Shown: positions 16,034-23,374 of the stretch, piece after piece
How positions within the stretch are numbered: position 1 is the first letter of the stretch
Layout: each line of letters starts with the position of its first letter
Assembly: GCA_964242035.1 (NCBI GenBank)
Contig: CAXTCL010000013.1
Span: 1 to 32,522 of the forward strand
Direction of reading: 5' to 3'
Source: BOG-908 sp964242035
Lineage (GTDB): Bacteria; Pseudomonadota; Alphaproteobacteria; Acetobacterales; Acetobacteraceae
DNA: 32,522 nt
The notes under the pieces: generated by a model
Database searches by the model: none
Told to the model about the DNA's origin: nothing
What the model saw: the letters and a program-made list of their open reading frames with translations, nothing else
Program-made: the position numbers and the translations under genes

Positions 16034-17365
16034 ATGCGCGTCAGGTTCGCCCCCAGCCCGACCGGCTACCTGCATGTAGGCAACGCGCGCATAGCCCTGG
16101 CAAACGCCCTGTTCGCGCGCCGGCACGATGCCAAATTCCTCCTCCGCCTCGATGACACGGATCTTGAGCGCTCGCGCCCGGAATACGAGCAGGCGATCGC
16201 GCATGACCTGCAGTGGCTAGGCATACAGTGGGACGAAACCTTCAAGCAGTCCGACCACATCGCGCTGTACGACGCCGCCGCCGAAAAGCTGCGCGCCAGC
16301 GGCCGCCTCTACCCGTGCTTCGAAAGCGAGGAGGAACTCCGCTTCAAGCGCGACCAGCGCCTGAAGCGAGGTCTCGCCCCAGTATACGACCGGGCCATGC
16401 TCAAACTGACACCGGAGCAGCGCGCCCAAGCCGAGGCAAACGGCAAAACCCCATACTGGCGCTTCAAACTCACCGACACCGAGGTGGCGTGGAATGATCT
16501 CGTACTCGGCCGTCGTGCCGTAAAACTGACCGCAGTGTCCGACCCCGTGCTAATACGCGCGGACGGCACATACCTCTACACCTTCACCAGCGTGGTCGAT
16601 GACATCGAAAGTCAAGTCAGCCACATCATCCGCGGCGAAGACCACATCACCAACACCGGCGTCCAGCTGGACATCTTCTCCGCCCTGAACGCCAACCCAT
16701 CCCGCCTGACCTTCGCGCATCTGCCGCTGCTCATCGACTCAGACGGCGGCAAGCTGTCCAAGCGCCTGGACGGCCTGTCCCTGCGCGCCCTGCGCCAGGA
16801 CGGCGTGGAGCCGGCCGCCATCGTCGCCTACCTCGCCCGCCTCGGCACCAGCGACTCCCCGGAAGTGGCCCCGCTCGAGGACCTGGCCCGCAGCCACGAC
16901 CTCTCACGCGTGTCCCGCTCACCGGCCCGCTTCGACGTGCGCCAGCTCCTGGCGCTAAACCGCCGCGTGCTGCACACCGCCAGCTTCGAGTCCGTGCACG
17001 ACCGCCTGCCCGCCGCCGCCACCCAGCCGTTCTGGGACGCAGTCCGCGGCAACCTGGACATGCTGAGCGAGGCGCGCCACTGGTGGACGGTCGTCGCCGG
17101 TGACGTCGTGCCCCCCGTTCTGGACGGCCAGGCGGATTTCTTCCGCGACGCGCTGGCCCATTTGCCTGCCGAACCTTGGGACGCGACCACGTGGTCCAGC
17201 TGGACGGAGATGCTGCGCACGCTGAGCGGCCGGAAAGGCCGCGCCCTGTTCATGCCGCTGCGCCTGGCGCTGACGGGCGAGGAGCACGGGCCGGAGCTGG
17301 CTGCGTTATTGCCGTTGATAGGGCGGGAGCGGGTGGCCAGCCGGCTGCGGCTGAGCGTGATCTAG
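16034..17365 (+). CDS. gltX: glutamate--tRNA ligase
   Basis: The 443-residue product is a class I glutamyl-tRNA synthetase. The HIGH-type signature is HVGN at 14-17 after FAPSPTGYL, the KMSKS-type loop is KLSKR at 240-244, and RGEDHITNTGVQ lies near 198. The C-terminal helical anticodon-binding region is present but shorter than in E. coli-type enzymes; length fits the alphaproteobacterial second paralogue often called gltX2. Organisms lacking glutaminyl-tRNA synthetase use such enzymes to charge tRNA-Glu and sometimes tRNA-Gln. Whether another gltX exists cannot be seen here. It abuts the 116-residue gene upstream and is followed directly by a compact repeat pair. Confidence 0.93.
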   Translation: MRVRFAPSPTGYLHVGNARIALANALFARRHDAKFLLRLDDTDLERSRPEYEQAIAHDLQWLGIQWDETFKQSDHIALYDAAAEKLRASGRLYPCFESEEELRFKRDQRLKRGLAPVYDRAMLKLTPEQRAQAEANGKTPYWRFKLTDTEVAWNDLVLGRRAVKLTAVSDPVLIRADGTYLYTFTSVVDDIESQVSHIIRGEDHITNTGVQLDIFSALNANPSRLTFAHLPLLIDSDGGKLSKRLDGLSLRALRQDGVEPAAIVAYLARLGTSDSPEVAPLEDLARSHDLSRVSRSPARFDVRQLLALNRRVLHTASFESVHDRLPAAATQPFWDAVRGNLDMLSEARHWWTVVAGDVVPPVLDGQADFFRDALAHLPAEPWDATTWSSWTEMLRTLSGRKGRALFMPLRLALTGEEHGPELAALLPLIGRERVASRLRLSVI

Positions 17366-17453
17366 AAGGAAGCAAGCAGTCCTTTTTTGAAAAAAAGGAC
17401 CAAAAGTTTTTGCTTCTTTTTTCAAAAAAGAAGGCCTTTCTTGCTTGCCCAAG
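17366..17453. repeat. compact L+R repeat pair lacking a centre
   Basis: An L unit with a GTCC/GGAC stem is followed directly by a shortened R unit with a CTTC/GAAG stem, with no GC-rich centre between. The two halves therefore carry different stem variants and are no longer complementary to each other at those positions, which argues that each unit folds separately. It starts at the gltX stop. Confidence 0.82.
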
Positions 17454-17579
17454 CCAGAACATGGCGAATACCACCACGACCCAAAGCCGCCGCAAGAGGC
17501 TAACAGCGTGGCACAGCGGATGCTAACCATAGCCAGCAGGCGCGCGGCATCGCACGCCTTCTAAGACGGGGCGTTCGCC

Positions 17580-17804
17580 ATGGATTGGGACCTTGTTGTC
17601 ATTTTCACCTTCGTAATCGTTCTGACAGCGGTCAGGGCGCATTACCGCGGACGCGGCGGGGCTGCCGTGGGGCTTGCCACCGGCGACCAGGCGGCCCTCG
17701 ATCGTGCCATGGAGGTCGCCCACCGGCTGGAACAGCGGGTGGACACGCTGGAGCGGCTGCTGGACGAGGACGCACCTGGCTGGCGCGCGAGGGCACGCGC
17801 ATGA
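17580..17804 (+). CDS. PspB-like small membrane protein
   Basis: The 74-residue product has one N-terminal membrane segment (WDLVVIFTFVIVLTAVRAHY, residues 3-22), a short linker and a helical coiled-coil tail ending RVDTLERLLDEDAPGWRAR. Size, topology and the L-E-x-x-L-D-x-D/E-x-P-x-W-R ending are those of phage shock protein B as I remember it. PspB, with PspC, senses inner-membrane stress and activates the psp response by releasing PspA from PspF in enterobacteria; no pspA, pspC or pspF is visible nearby. The ATG at 17580 is preceded by a GGGGCG run. Its stop overlaps the next start (ATGA), implying coupling with the GIN-domain protein. Confidence 0.72.
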   Translation: MDWDLVVIFTFVIVLTAVRAHYRGRGGAAVGLATGDQAALDRAMEVAHRLEQRVDTLERLLDEDAPGWRARARA

Positions 17805-18961
17805 GCCGCATCGCACGCCGGGCCGTCCCGGCCGTCATCCTGCTCGCCGGCCTGCTCGCCGCACAGCAGGGGCACGCCGAGACGCGCACCGTCTCCGGCG
17901 GGCGTCTCACGCTGAGCACCAGCTCCTCGGAAGACGTGGTGATCGACACTGATGCGTCGCTGCACGGCCAGATGCGGTTCAGCATGGATGCCAGCCTGTC
18001 CTGCCTCTCCATTACCGGCGACGACCCCGTGGTGGTCAGCACCTCGCGTTGCGACGACGATTCCGGACGCCTGCGCATCGACGTCTCGCCTGACGCGCCG
18101 ATCACGCTGTCCTCCTCCGGCAACGGTGACATCCGGGTAGCGAACCTGCGCGGCCCGCTCACCGCCTCGCTCAGCAGCAGCGGTGACTTGGTGACCGGCA
18201 GCACCGGCCCGCTCGTCTTGTCGATAACTTCCAGCGGAGACGCGACGCTGGGTGATGTCAACGGGCCGGCAACCATCGACATCAACGGCAACGGTGACGT
18301 GCACATCAAGGCGGTGCACGGCCCCCTCACCGCGAAGCAGGTGGGCTCGGGCGACCTGATCGCCGGTGGCATCCAGGGCGGCGACGTGATCCTGGACGGC
18401 AACGGCTCAGGTGACATCCTGCTCGGCGCCGGCCACATCGAAAACCTGCAGGCGCACATGAACGGCAGCGGGGACCTGTCCATCGCCGCCTCCATACGCG
18501 ACGCGACCGTGAGCATGCACGGCGGCGGTGACGCGAAGCTCGGCCCCGTCAGCGGCACGCTGAACCAGAGTGCCACGGACGACAGCACCATCGTGGTGCT
18601 GGACGCCGGACACGCCAGGGCCACCGGCGACCAGATCGCGCGTAAGATCGGCTCAGGTGGGGTGCACGGCAGCGTGCATCTTGGCGCCCACAGCGCGACG
18701 GACCTGGAGCACTTCCTGACTTTCGTCTTCGTGCTCCTCGTGCTGTTCATCTGCTGGCGCATCGTGCGTCGCGCTGGCGGGCTGTCCGGCATGCGGCGGC
18801 AGTGGCGAGGCGGCGGCGCGCCAGCGCCTACCAATCCGGGAGTGCTGGCGCTGGGTGAGACGATGACGCGGCTGGAGCAGCGGCTGGGGCGGCTGGAAAG
18901 CTATGTGACGACGCGGGAGTTTGATCTGGCGCGTAAGTTTCGGGAGTTGGGGCCTCGGTAA
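17801..18961 (+). CDS. exported GIN/DUF2807-type beta-helix protein with membrane anchor and PspB/C-like tail
   Basis: The 386-residue product begins with a signal peptide (about 1-26, ending GHA). Residues 27-295 are a repetitive beta-helix of the auto-transporter adhesin head (GIN, DUF2807) type: SSGNGDIRV, SSSGDLVTG, SSGDATLG, GNGDVHI, GSGDLIAG, GSGDILLG and GSGDLSIA recur about every 20 residues. One membrane helix (about 303-319) follows, then a basic stretch and a coiled coil ending TRLEQRLGRLESYVTTREFDLARKFRELG. That ending resembles the C-terminal tails of PspB/PspC-family proteins in other proteobacteria. The protein should therefore expose a periplasmic beta-helix and a cytoplasmic coiled coil. 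With the overlapping PspB-like gene, this suggests an envelope-stress sensor pair; the role is inferred. Confidence 0.78.
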   Translation: MSRIARRAVPAVILLAGLLAAQQGHAETRTVSGGRLTLSTSSSEDVVIDTDASLHGQMRFSMDASLSCLSITGDDPVVVSTSRCDDDSGRLRIDVSPDAPITLSSSGNGDIRVANLRGPLTASLSSSGDLVTGSTGPLVLSITSSGDATLGDVNGPATIDINGNGDVHIKAVHGPLTAKQVGSGDLIAGGIQGGDVILDGNGSGDILLGAGHIENLQAHMNGSGDLSIAASIRDATVSMHGGGDAKLGPVSGTLNQSATDDSTIVVLDAGHARATGDQIARKIGSGGVHGSVHLGAHSATDLEHFLTFVFVLLVLFICWRIVRRAGGLSGMRRQWRGGGAPAPTNPGVLALGETMTRLEQRLGRLESYVTTREFDLARKFRELGPR

Positions 18962-19116
18962 GAAAGGAAGGCCTTCTTTTTTGAGAAAAAGAAGCAAAAA
19001 ACTTTTATCTCCCGACTGTACAAGAGCGCTTGCATCCTGAGGAGCATGGCTGGTGTAGATGCGGGAGGACAAAAGTTTTTTGCTTCTTTTTTTCAAAAAA
19101 GAAGGCCGTCCTTGCC
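18962..19116. repeat. L+R repeat pair with a diverged centre
   Basis: L unit about 18962-19012 starts inside the stop-codon context of the GIN gene, and R unit about 19064-19116 follows. The centre is diverged: TGCATC (19031-19036) can pair with GATGCG (19058-19063), and the rest no longer matches centre A or B. It lies upstream of the rplU promoter. Confidence 0.85.
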
Positions 19117-19121
19117 TTACC

Positions 19122-19151
19122 TTGACACCAACTACCTACCCGCCTTAGAAC
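19122..19151 (+). promoter_or_regulatory. probable sigma-70 type promoter of rplU-rpmA
   Basis: A perfect TTGACA (19122-19127) is followed after 18 nt by TAGAAC (19146-19151), four of six matches to TATAAT. It lies 75 nt upstream of rplU and just downstream of the repeat, leaving a leader with a small GGGCG/CGCCC hairpin (19162-19177). Confidence 0.5.
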
Positions 19152-19225
19152 GCTGCCCTTCGGGCGCGCAGACGCCCTAACCATAAGAATTGGGCGCGAA
19201 CCAGCGTCCACACGGAGCTTGGACC

Positions 19226-19540
19226 ATGTTTGCTGTCATCCGCACAGGCGGAAAGCAGTATCGCGTCACGCCGAACGCGCTGCTTAAAGTCGAGAAGCTG
19301 GAGGCCGAACCCGGCACCACCTTCACGTTCACCGACGTTCTGGCCATCGGGTCGGATGCCGGTGTCACCATCGGTACGCCGGTTGTTGCCGGCGCCACCG
19401 TCACGGCTACGGTTGTAGCGCAGGATCGGCTGGACAAGGTTATCATATTCAAGAAGCGGCGCCGGCAGAATAGCCGGCGCAAGAACGGCCACCGCCAGCA
19501 CGTGACCGTGCTTCGCGTGGCAGACATCGTCGCTGCCTGA
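19226..19540 (+). CDS. rplU: 50S ribosomal protein L21
   Basis: The 104-residue product has the L21 N terminus MFAVIRTGGKQYRV and the rRNA-binding signature KVIIFKKRRRQNSRRKNGHRQ (about 73-92). It is a structural component of the large ribosomal subunit binding 23S rRNA. Length is normal. The ATG at 19226 has GGAG 9 nt upstream. rpmA follows after 15 nt, the usual two-gene operon, with obgE next in the same order as in most bacteria. Confidence 0.97.
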   Translation: MFAVIRTGGKQYRVTPNALLKVEKLEAEPGTTFTFTDVLAIGSDAGVTIGTPVVAGATVTATVVAQDRLDKVIIFKKRRRQNSRRKNGHRQHVTVLRVADIVAA

Positions 19541-19555
19541 GCGAGGAGAGAACAG

Positions 19556-19825
19556 ATGGCACATAAGAAGGCAGGCGGATCGTCCCGCAACGGCCGCGAT
19601 ACCGAAGGACGCCGGCTCGGCGTGAAGAAGTTCGGCGGCGAGGCGGTGATCCCCGGCAACATAATCATCCGCCAGCGCGGCACGAAGTGGAAGCCTGGCG
19701 TGAATGTCGGGCTGGGCAAGGATCACACGATTTTCGCCGTCGTCGAGGGCAAGGTAAAGTTCCAGACCCGCGCCGACGATCGCGTCTATGTATCCGTAGA
19801 GAAGCTGCCCATAGCGGCAGAGTAA
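19556..19825 (+). CDS. rpmA: 50S ribosomal protein L27
   Basis: The 89-residue product begins MAHKKAGGSSRNGRDTEGRRLG and contains GNIIIRQRGTKW, both diagnostic of L27, a large-subunit protein whose N-terminal tail reaches the peptidyl-transferase centre. The N terminus starts directly with AHKKA and has no extra cleavable peptide of the kind found in Firmicutes. A clear GAGGAGAG ribosome binding site precedes the ATG. Co-transcribed with rplU. Confidence 0.98.
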   Translation: MAHKKAGGSSRNGRDTEGRRLGVKKFGGEAVIPGNIIIRQRGTKWKPGVNVGLGKDHTIFAVVEGKVKFQTRADDRVYVSVEKLPIAAE

Positions 19826-19845
19826 TCGAGAGATCTATGCTCCCC

Positions 19846-19873
19846 GTCGCGCGCTGAAGGAAAGGCGCGCGAC
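19846..19873 (+). terminator. GC-rich hairpin after rpmA
   Basis: GTCGCGCGC (19846-19854) and GCGCGCGAC (19865-19873) form a perfect 9-bp stem with a 10-nt loop, 20 nt after the rpmA stop. It occupies the place of the centre of a repeat element whose R unit follows; the T-runs of that unit would serve as the U-rich tract. It probably ends or attenuates rplU-rpmA transcription. Confidence 0.6.
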
Positions 19874-19874
19874 A

Positions 19875-19928
19875 GCGGAGTAAAAGTCTTTTGCTTCTTT
19901 TCTTCAGAAAAGAAGGCCTTTCTTCCTT
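19875..19928 (+). repeat. R unit directly before obgE
   Basis: This R unit carries the CTTCTTTTCT-TC-AGAAAAGAAG variant (19894-19915), in which an inner T-A pair of the common stem has become C-G on both arms. It ends 2 nt before the obgE start codon. There is no L unit. Confidence 0.88.
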
Positions 19929-19930
19929 CG

Positions 19931-20932
19931 ATGAAATTCCTAGACCAAGCGAAAATATACGTGCGTAGCGGTGACGGGGGAGACGGCGTGATAGCCTTCC
20001 GCCGCGAGCGCTTCATAGAGTTTGGCGGCCCGGACGGCGGCACCGGCGGCCGCGGCGGCAACATCGTGTTCGAAGCGGTTCCCAACCTCAACACCCTGAT
20101 CGACTTCCGCTACACCCAGCATTTCCGGGCCCGCAAGGGCGGTAACGGCGCGGGCTCAGACCGCACCGGCGCCGGCGCTGACGATGTGCACATACGCGTG
20201 CCGATCGGGACGCAGATACTCGCCGACGACCAGGAGACGCTGCTGGCCGACCTCGACACGCCCGGCAAGACGGTTGTGCTGTGCCGCGGCGGCGATGGCG
20301 GCCATGGCAACACGCATTTCAAATCCAGCACCAACCGCGCGCCGCGACGCGCCGACAAGGGGTGGCCGGGGGAGGAGCGCTGGATCTGGCTACGGCTGAA
20401 GCTGATCGCGGATGCCGGTTTAGTCGGGTTGCCGAACGCCGGCAAAAGCACGTTCCTGGCCGCTTCGAGCGCCGCACGGCCGAAGATCGCGGATTACCCG
20501 TTCACCACGCTGCACCCGCAACTGGGCGTAATCCGACTGTCCAATACCGAGGAATTTGTGCTGGCGGACATTCCCGGCCTGATCGAGGGCGCACACGAAG
20601 GCGCAGGGCTGGGCGACCGGTTCCTGGGCCACGTCGAGCGCTGCGCGGTGTTGCTGCACATGGTGGATGGTGCTGCCGGCAACGTGGTGGAGACTTGGCG
20701 CACGGTGCGCGGCGAGCTCTCGGCGTATGGCGCGGGGCTGGAGGACAAGCCGGAGCTTATTGTGCTGAACAAGATGGACGCGATGTCGGCGCGCGAGATC
20801 AGCGCGCGGCGTGCTGCGCTGGCGCGGGCTTCGGGGCAGGTTGTGCATGTGATGTCCGGCGTGTCGGGGCAGGGGGTGCCGGAGATGCTTCGGGCTTTGC
20901 AGGACGCGATCACGGCGCATCGTAGCAAGTAA
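19931..20932 (+). CDS. obgE: Obg family GTPase
   Basis: The 333-residue product has the glycine-rich Obg fold (residues 1-158; GDGGDGVIAFRRE, GGPDGGTGGRGGNI, RGGDGGHGNTHF) and a GTPase domain with G1 GLPNAGKST from residue 166, G3 DIPGLIEG and G4 NKMD. The C-terminal OCT domain is absent, as is common in proteobacteria. It is an essential late-stage 50S assembly and stringent-response GTPase, in keeping with its position after rplU-rpmA. The ATG at 19931 follows the repeat almost directly, so the GAAGG of the repeat hairpin, 14-15 nt upstream, is the only candidate ribosome binding site. A repeat pair follows the stop at once. Confidence 0.96.
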   Translation: MKFLDQAKIYVRSGDGGDGVIAFRRERFIEFGGPDGGTGGRGGNIVFEAVPNLNTLIDFRYTQHFRARKGGNGAGSDRTGAGADDVHIRVPIGTQILADDQETLLADLDTPGKTVVLCRGGDGGHGNTHFKSSTNRAPRRADKGWPGEERWIWLRLKLIADAGLVGLPNAGKSTFLAASSAARPKIADYPFTTLHPQLGVIRLSNTEEFVLADIPGLIEGAHEGAGLGDRFLGHVERCAVLLHMVDGAAGNVVETWRTVRGELSAYGAGLEDKPELIVLNKMDAMSAREISARRAALARASGQVVHVMSGVSGQGVPEMLRALQDAITAHRSK

Positions 20933-21062
20933 GAAAGACCTTCTTTTTTGGAAAGAAGAAGCAAAAACTTTTGGTCCCTGTCGGCGGCTGCTGAGAGGGG
21001 TCGCCGACAGGGAGCAAAAGTCTTTTGCTTCTTTTCTTCAGAAAAGAAGGTCTTTCTTTCTC
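20933..21062. repeat. L+R repeat pair, centre A, filling stop-to-start gap
   Basis: The element starts at the base after the obgE stop and runs to the base before the proB ATG. The centre is a perfect 11-bp stem, CCCTGTCGGCG (20976-20986) with CGCCGACAGGG (21002-21012). The R unit has the CTTCTTTTCT/AGAAAAGAAG variant (21028-21049), while the L unit has an imperfect GGAAAGAAG arm, so the two units differ. Confidence 0.93.
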
Positions 21063-22160
21063 ATGACCCGCCTGATCGTCGTGAAGCTAGGCAGCGCACT
21101 CGTGGTGGACGCAGCCCGTGCCGAACCGCGCACGGCGTGGCTGCACGGCGTGGCGGCCGACATAGCGGCGGCGCGTGCGCGTGGGACGCAGGTGATCGTG
21201 GTGTCCTCCGGCGCGATTGCGCTGGCGCGGCATGCGTTGCGGCTGACGCAGGCGCGGTTGCGGCTGGAGGAGAAGCAGGCGGCCGCCGCGGTGGGCCAAA
21301 TACGCCTGGCGCAGGCGTGGTCCGAGGCGTTGGGCGCGCATGGGCTGATTGCCGCGCAGTTGCTGCTGACGTTGGGCGACACGGAGGATCGGCGCCGGTA
21401 TCTGAACGCGCGGGCGACGTTGCGGACGCTGCTCTCGCTGGGGTGCGTGCCGGTGATTAACGAGAACGACAGTGTGGCCACCGCGGAAATACGGTTCGGC
21501 GATAACGACCGGCTGGCGGCGCGCGTGGCGGAGATGGTGCAGGCGGACCAGTTGATCCTTTTTTCGGACATTGATGGCTTGTACTCGGCCGATCCGAAGA
21601 GCGATCCGCGCGCGGTGCATATTGCTGAGGTTGCGGTTATTACGCCGGAGATCGAGGCGATGGGTGGCGATCCGCCGGCGGGGTATTCGTCCGGCGGGAT
21701 GCGCACGAAGCTGCTGGCGGCGCGAATCGCCACGCAGGCGGGAACGGTGATGGCGATTGCATTGGGGCATCGGGACAATCCGCTAGCCGCACTTGAGGGT
21801 GGCGCGCGGTGCACGTGGTTCCTGCCGGCGCCAGGCGGGCGGTCTGCGCGGAAGAACTGGATTGCCGGCGTGTTGCAGCCGGCTGGGGCGTACTCGGTGG
21901 ACGCGGGCGCTGTGCGGGCTTTGGCTGGGGGCGGGTCTTTGTTGCCGGTGGGGGTGCGGGCGGTGTCCGGCGATTTCGCGCAGGGTGATGCGGTGTTGGT
22001 GCTGGGCGCGGGCGGGGAGCGGGTGGGGCAGGGGTTGTCGGCTTACGATGCGGTGGATGCTGTGCGTATTGCGGGGCGGCGGTCCGAGGAGATTGAGGGC
22101 GTGTTGGGGTGGCGCGGACGCGATGAAGTGGTACACCGGGATGATCTGGTTTTGTTTTGA
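21063..22160 (+). CDS. proB: glutamate 5-kinase
   Basis: The 365-residue product phosphorylates glutamate to gamma-glutamyl phosphate, the first step of proline synthesis. The amino-acid kinase domain shows VVKLGSALV at the N terminus, VVSSGAIALA (about 43-52), INENDSVATAEIRFGDND (about 137-154) and a GGMRTKLLAA motif (about 217-226). A C-terminal PUA domain (about 280-360, from AGAYSVDAGAV) is present, as in most bacterial ProB. proA is not adjacent. The ATG at 21063 follows the repeat, whose AGAAGG lies 12-13 nt upstream. Position after obgE is a standard alphaproteobacterial arrangement. GTG/TTG-rich, G-rich codons in the second half make the minus strand look falsely open. Confidence 0.95.
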   Translation: MTRLIVVKLGSALVVDAARAEPRTAWLHGVAADIAAARARGTQVIVVSSGAIALARHALRLTQARLRLEEKQAAAAVGQIRLAQAWSEALGAHGLIAAQLLLTLGDTEDRRRYLNARATLRTLLSLGCVPVINENDSVATAEIRFGDNDRLAARVAEMVQADQLILFSDIDGLYSADPKSDPRAVHIAEVAVITPEIEAMGGDPPAGYSSGGMRTKLLAARIATQAGTVMAIALGHRDNPLAALEGGARCTWFLPAPGGRSARKNWIAGVLQPAGAYSVDAGAVRALAGGGSLLPVGVRAVSGDFAQGDAVLVLGAGGERVGQGLSAYDAVDAVRIAGRRSEEIEGVLGWRGRDEVVHRDDLVLF

Positions 22161-22315
22161 TTGGAAGCCTTCGTAGAGCGTCGCGTTCACGTCAGATCGC
22201 CAGCAATTTGATAATCGACACAGCGGTTGGTAGAGACGCTGTCCGGCGTCACCGGCGGCCCGATATGCGTAGCTTACAGATGCCCCTCCTTCTGGGGCAA
22301 AACGTTGTGGCAAGA

Positions 22316-22945
22316 TCACCACGTGATCAGAGGTGTCTTCCGCAGCCAGGCATCCGAGCCCAGCTGCTGCAAGACAAACTCCGCGACATCGGCGCGCGGA
22401 ATCGAGCCGCCATGCACGCCTGACAAATCGGTCGTTGCTCGCACTGTACCACGCCCTGGCTTGTCGCTCAGCATCGTCGGCCGCACGATCACCCAATCGA
22501 GTGCGCTCGCGCGGATGATTTTCTCCTGGCGATCCTTGTCCTCGTAAACCTTGCGCAGCAGCAGAGGCTGGAACACGCGGTCATAAAGGAAACCACCATG
22601 TCCGCGGCTGTCACCCGCACCCACGCCGGTGATGCAGACCAACCGTTTCACACCGCGCTCCGCCATCACGCCGACGAGCGCGCGCGTCGCCGCAGAAAGC
22701 ACGGTCACTTCCTTGAACGGACTGAGACCGGTGCCCAACGAACAGACGACCGCATCACAGCCCGCGATCGCACGTGCAAGCACACCGGCATCGCGCGCAT
22801 CGCCTTCTACCAAATCCGCTTCAGCCAAATCCGCAGCACGGGACTTGGACCTAACAAGGGCAACCACGGCGTGGCCGGCTGCGAGCGCCTGGCTGACGAT
22901 GAGGTGCCCTGTCGCACCCGTGGCACCCAACACAAGAGTTTTCAT
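22316..22945 (-). CDS. NAD(P)-binding SDR-like protein
   Basis: The 209-residue product is an atypical short-chain dehydrogenase of the NAD(P)H-binding, NmrA-like type. The dinucleotide-binding motif is GATGATG (residues 8-14) after KTLVLG; GDARD (about 51-55), a VCSLGT stretch (about 67-72) and CITGVGAGDSRG (about 102-113) follow, then DWVIVRPTMLSD (about 149-160). It lacks an obvious YxxxK catalytic pair, so it may bind cofactor or act as a redox sensor and need not be an enzyme. The ATG at 22945 has GGAGG 7 nt upstream. It lies 57 nt after the DUF1244 gene on the same strand and is convergent with proB. Substrate is unknown. Confidence 0.85.
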   Translation of the reverse strand: MKTLVLGATGATGHLIVSQALAAGHAVVALVRSKSRAADLAEADLVEGDARDAGVLARAIAGCDAVVCSLGTGLSPFKEVTVLSAATRALVGVMAERGVKRLVCITGVGAGDSRGHGGFLYDRVFQPLLLRKVYEDKDRQEKIIRASALDWVIVRPTMLSDKPGRGTVRATTDLSGVHGGSIPRADVAEFVLQQLGSDAWLRKTPLITW

Positions 22946-23002
22946 GTGCAAACCTCCAAGATCCGCAATCGTGTCGTTTGCCTTCAGTAGCGGCCGTACC
23001 TC

Positions 23003-23284
23003 TCACGCAAGCGGCTTCGTAGCCCCTGTCTGATACTTCGCCTGCCACTCCTTATACGGCATCCCGTAGACCACCTCGCGCGCGTCCGGGTCCGCCATCG
23101 CCATCCCGCGCTCGCCAGCCGCCTCCCGATACCACCGACTCAGACAATTTCGGCAAAACCCCGCCAGCTCCATCAGGTCTATGTTCTGCACGTCCGACCG
23201 CTCGCGCAGATGCGCCAACAGCCGCCGAAACGCCGCAGCCTCCACCTCCGTGCGCATCGCCTCGTCCATCTCCGGCACCGCCAT
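23003..23284 (-). CDS. DUF1244 family protein
   Basis: The 93-residue product matches DUF1244 as I remember it: EAAAFRRLLAHLRERSDVQNIDLMELAGFCRNCLSRWY, then DAREVVYGMPYKEW. It is a small soluble helical protein with a conserved Cys pair (CRNC, about 47-50) and unknown biochemical function. I chose the ATG at 23284 because GGAG sits 9 nt upstream; the ATG at 23269 is an alternative. It is divergent from pyk with about 90 nt between starts, so both promoters should lie in that short gap. It may be co-transcribed with the SDR-like gene downstream. Confidence 0.85.
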   Translation of the reverse strand: MAVPEMDEAMRTEVEAAAFRRLLAHLRERSDVQNIDLMELAGFCRNCLSRWYREAAGERGMAMADPDAREVVYGMPYKEWQAKYQTGATKPLA

Positions 23285-23374
23285 CACCCGCATCTCCAAT
23301 GCAACCACGGCCCTACACATGGCGCGCCAACCCAGCATTGCCCATACTCCGCCCGCCACCGCCCCGGAGCCCAA

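Noticed and set aside
17461..17526. 21-codon frame MANTTTTQSRRKRLTAWHSGC after the compact repeat
   Set aside because: Too short, no ribosome binding site and no recognisable feature; the neighbouring region reads as ordinary spacer.
22281..22299. Hairpin TGCCCC-TCCTTCT-GGGGCA between convergent proB and the SDR-like gene
   Set aside because: Only a 6-bp stem and no T-run on either strand, so not called as a terminator.
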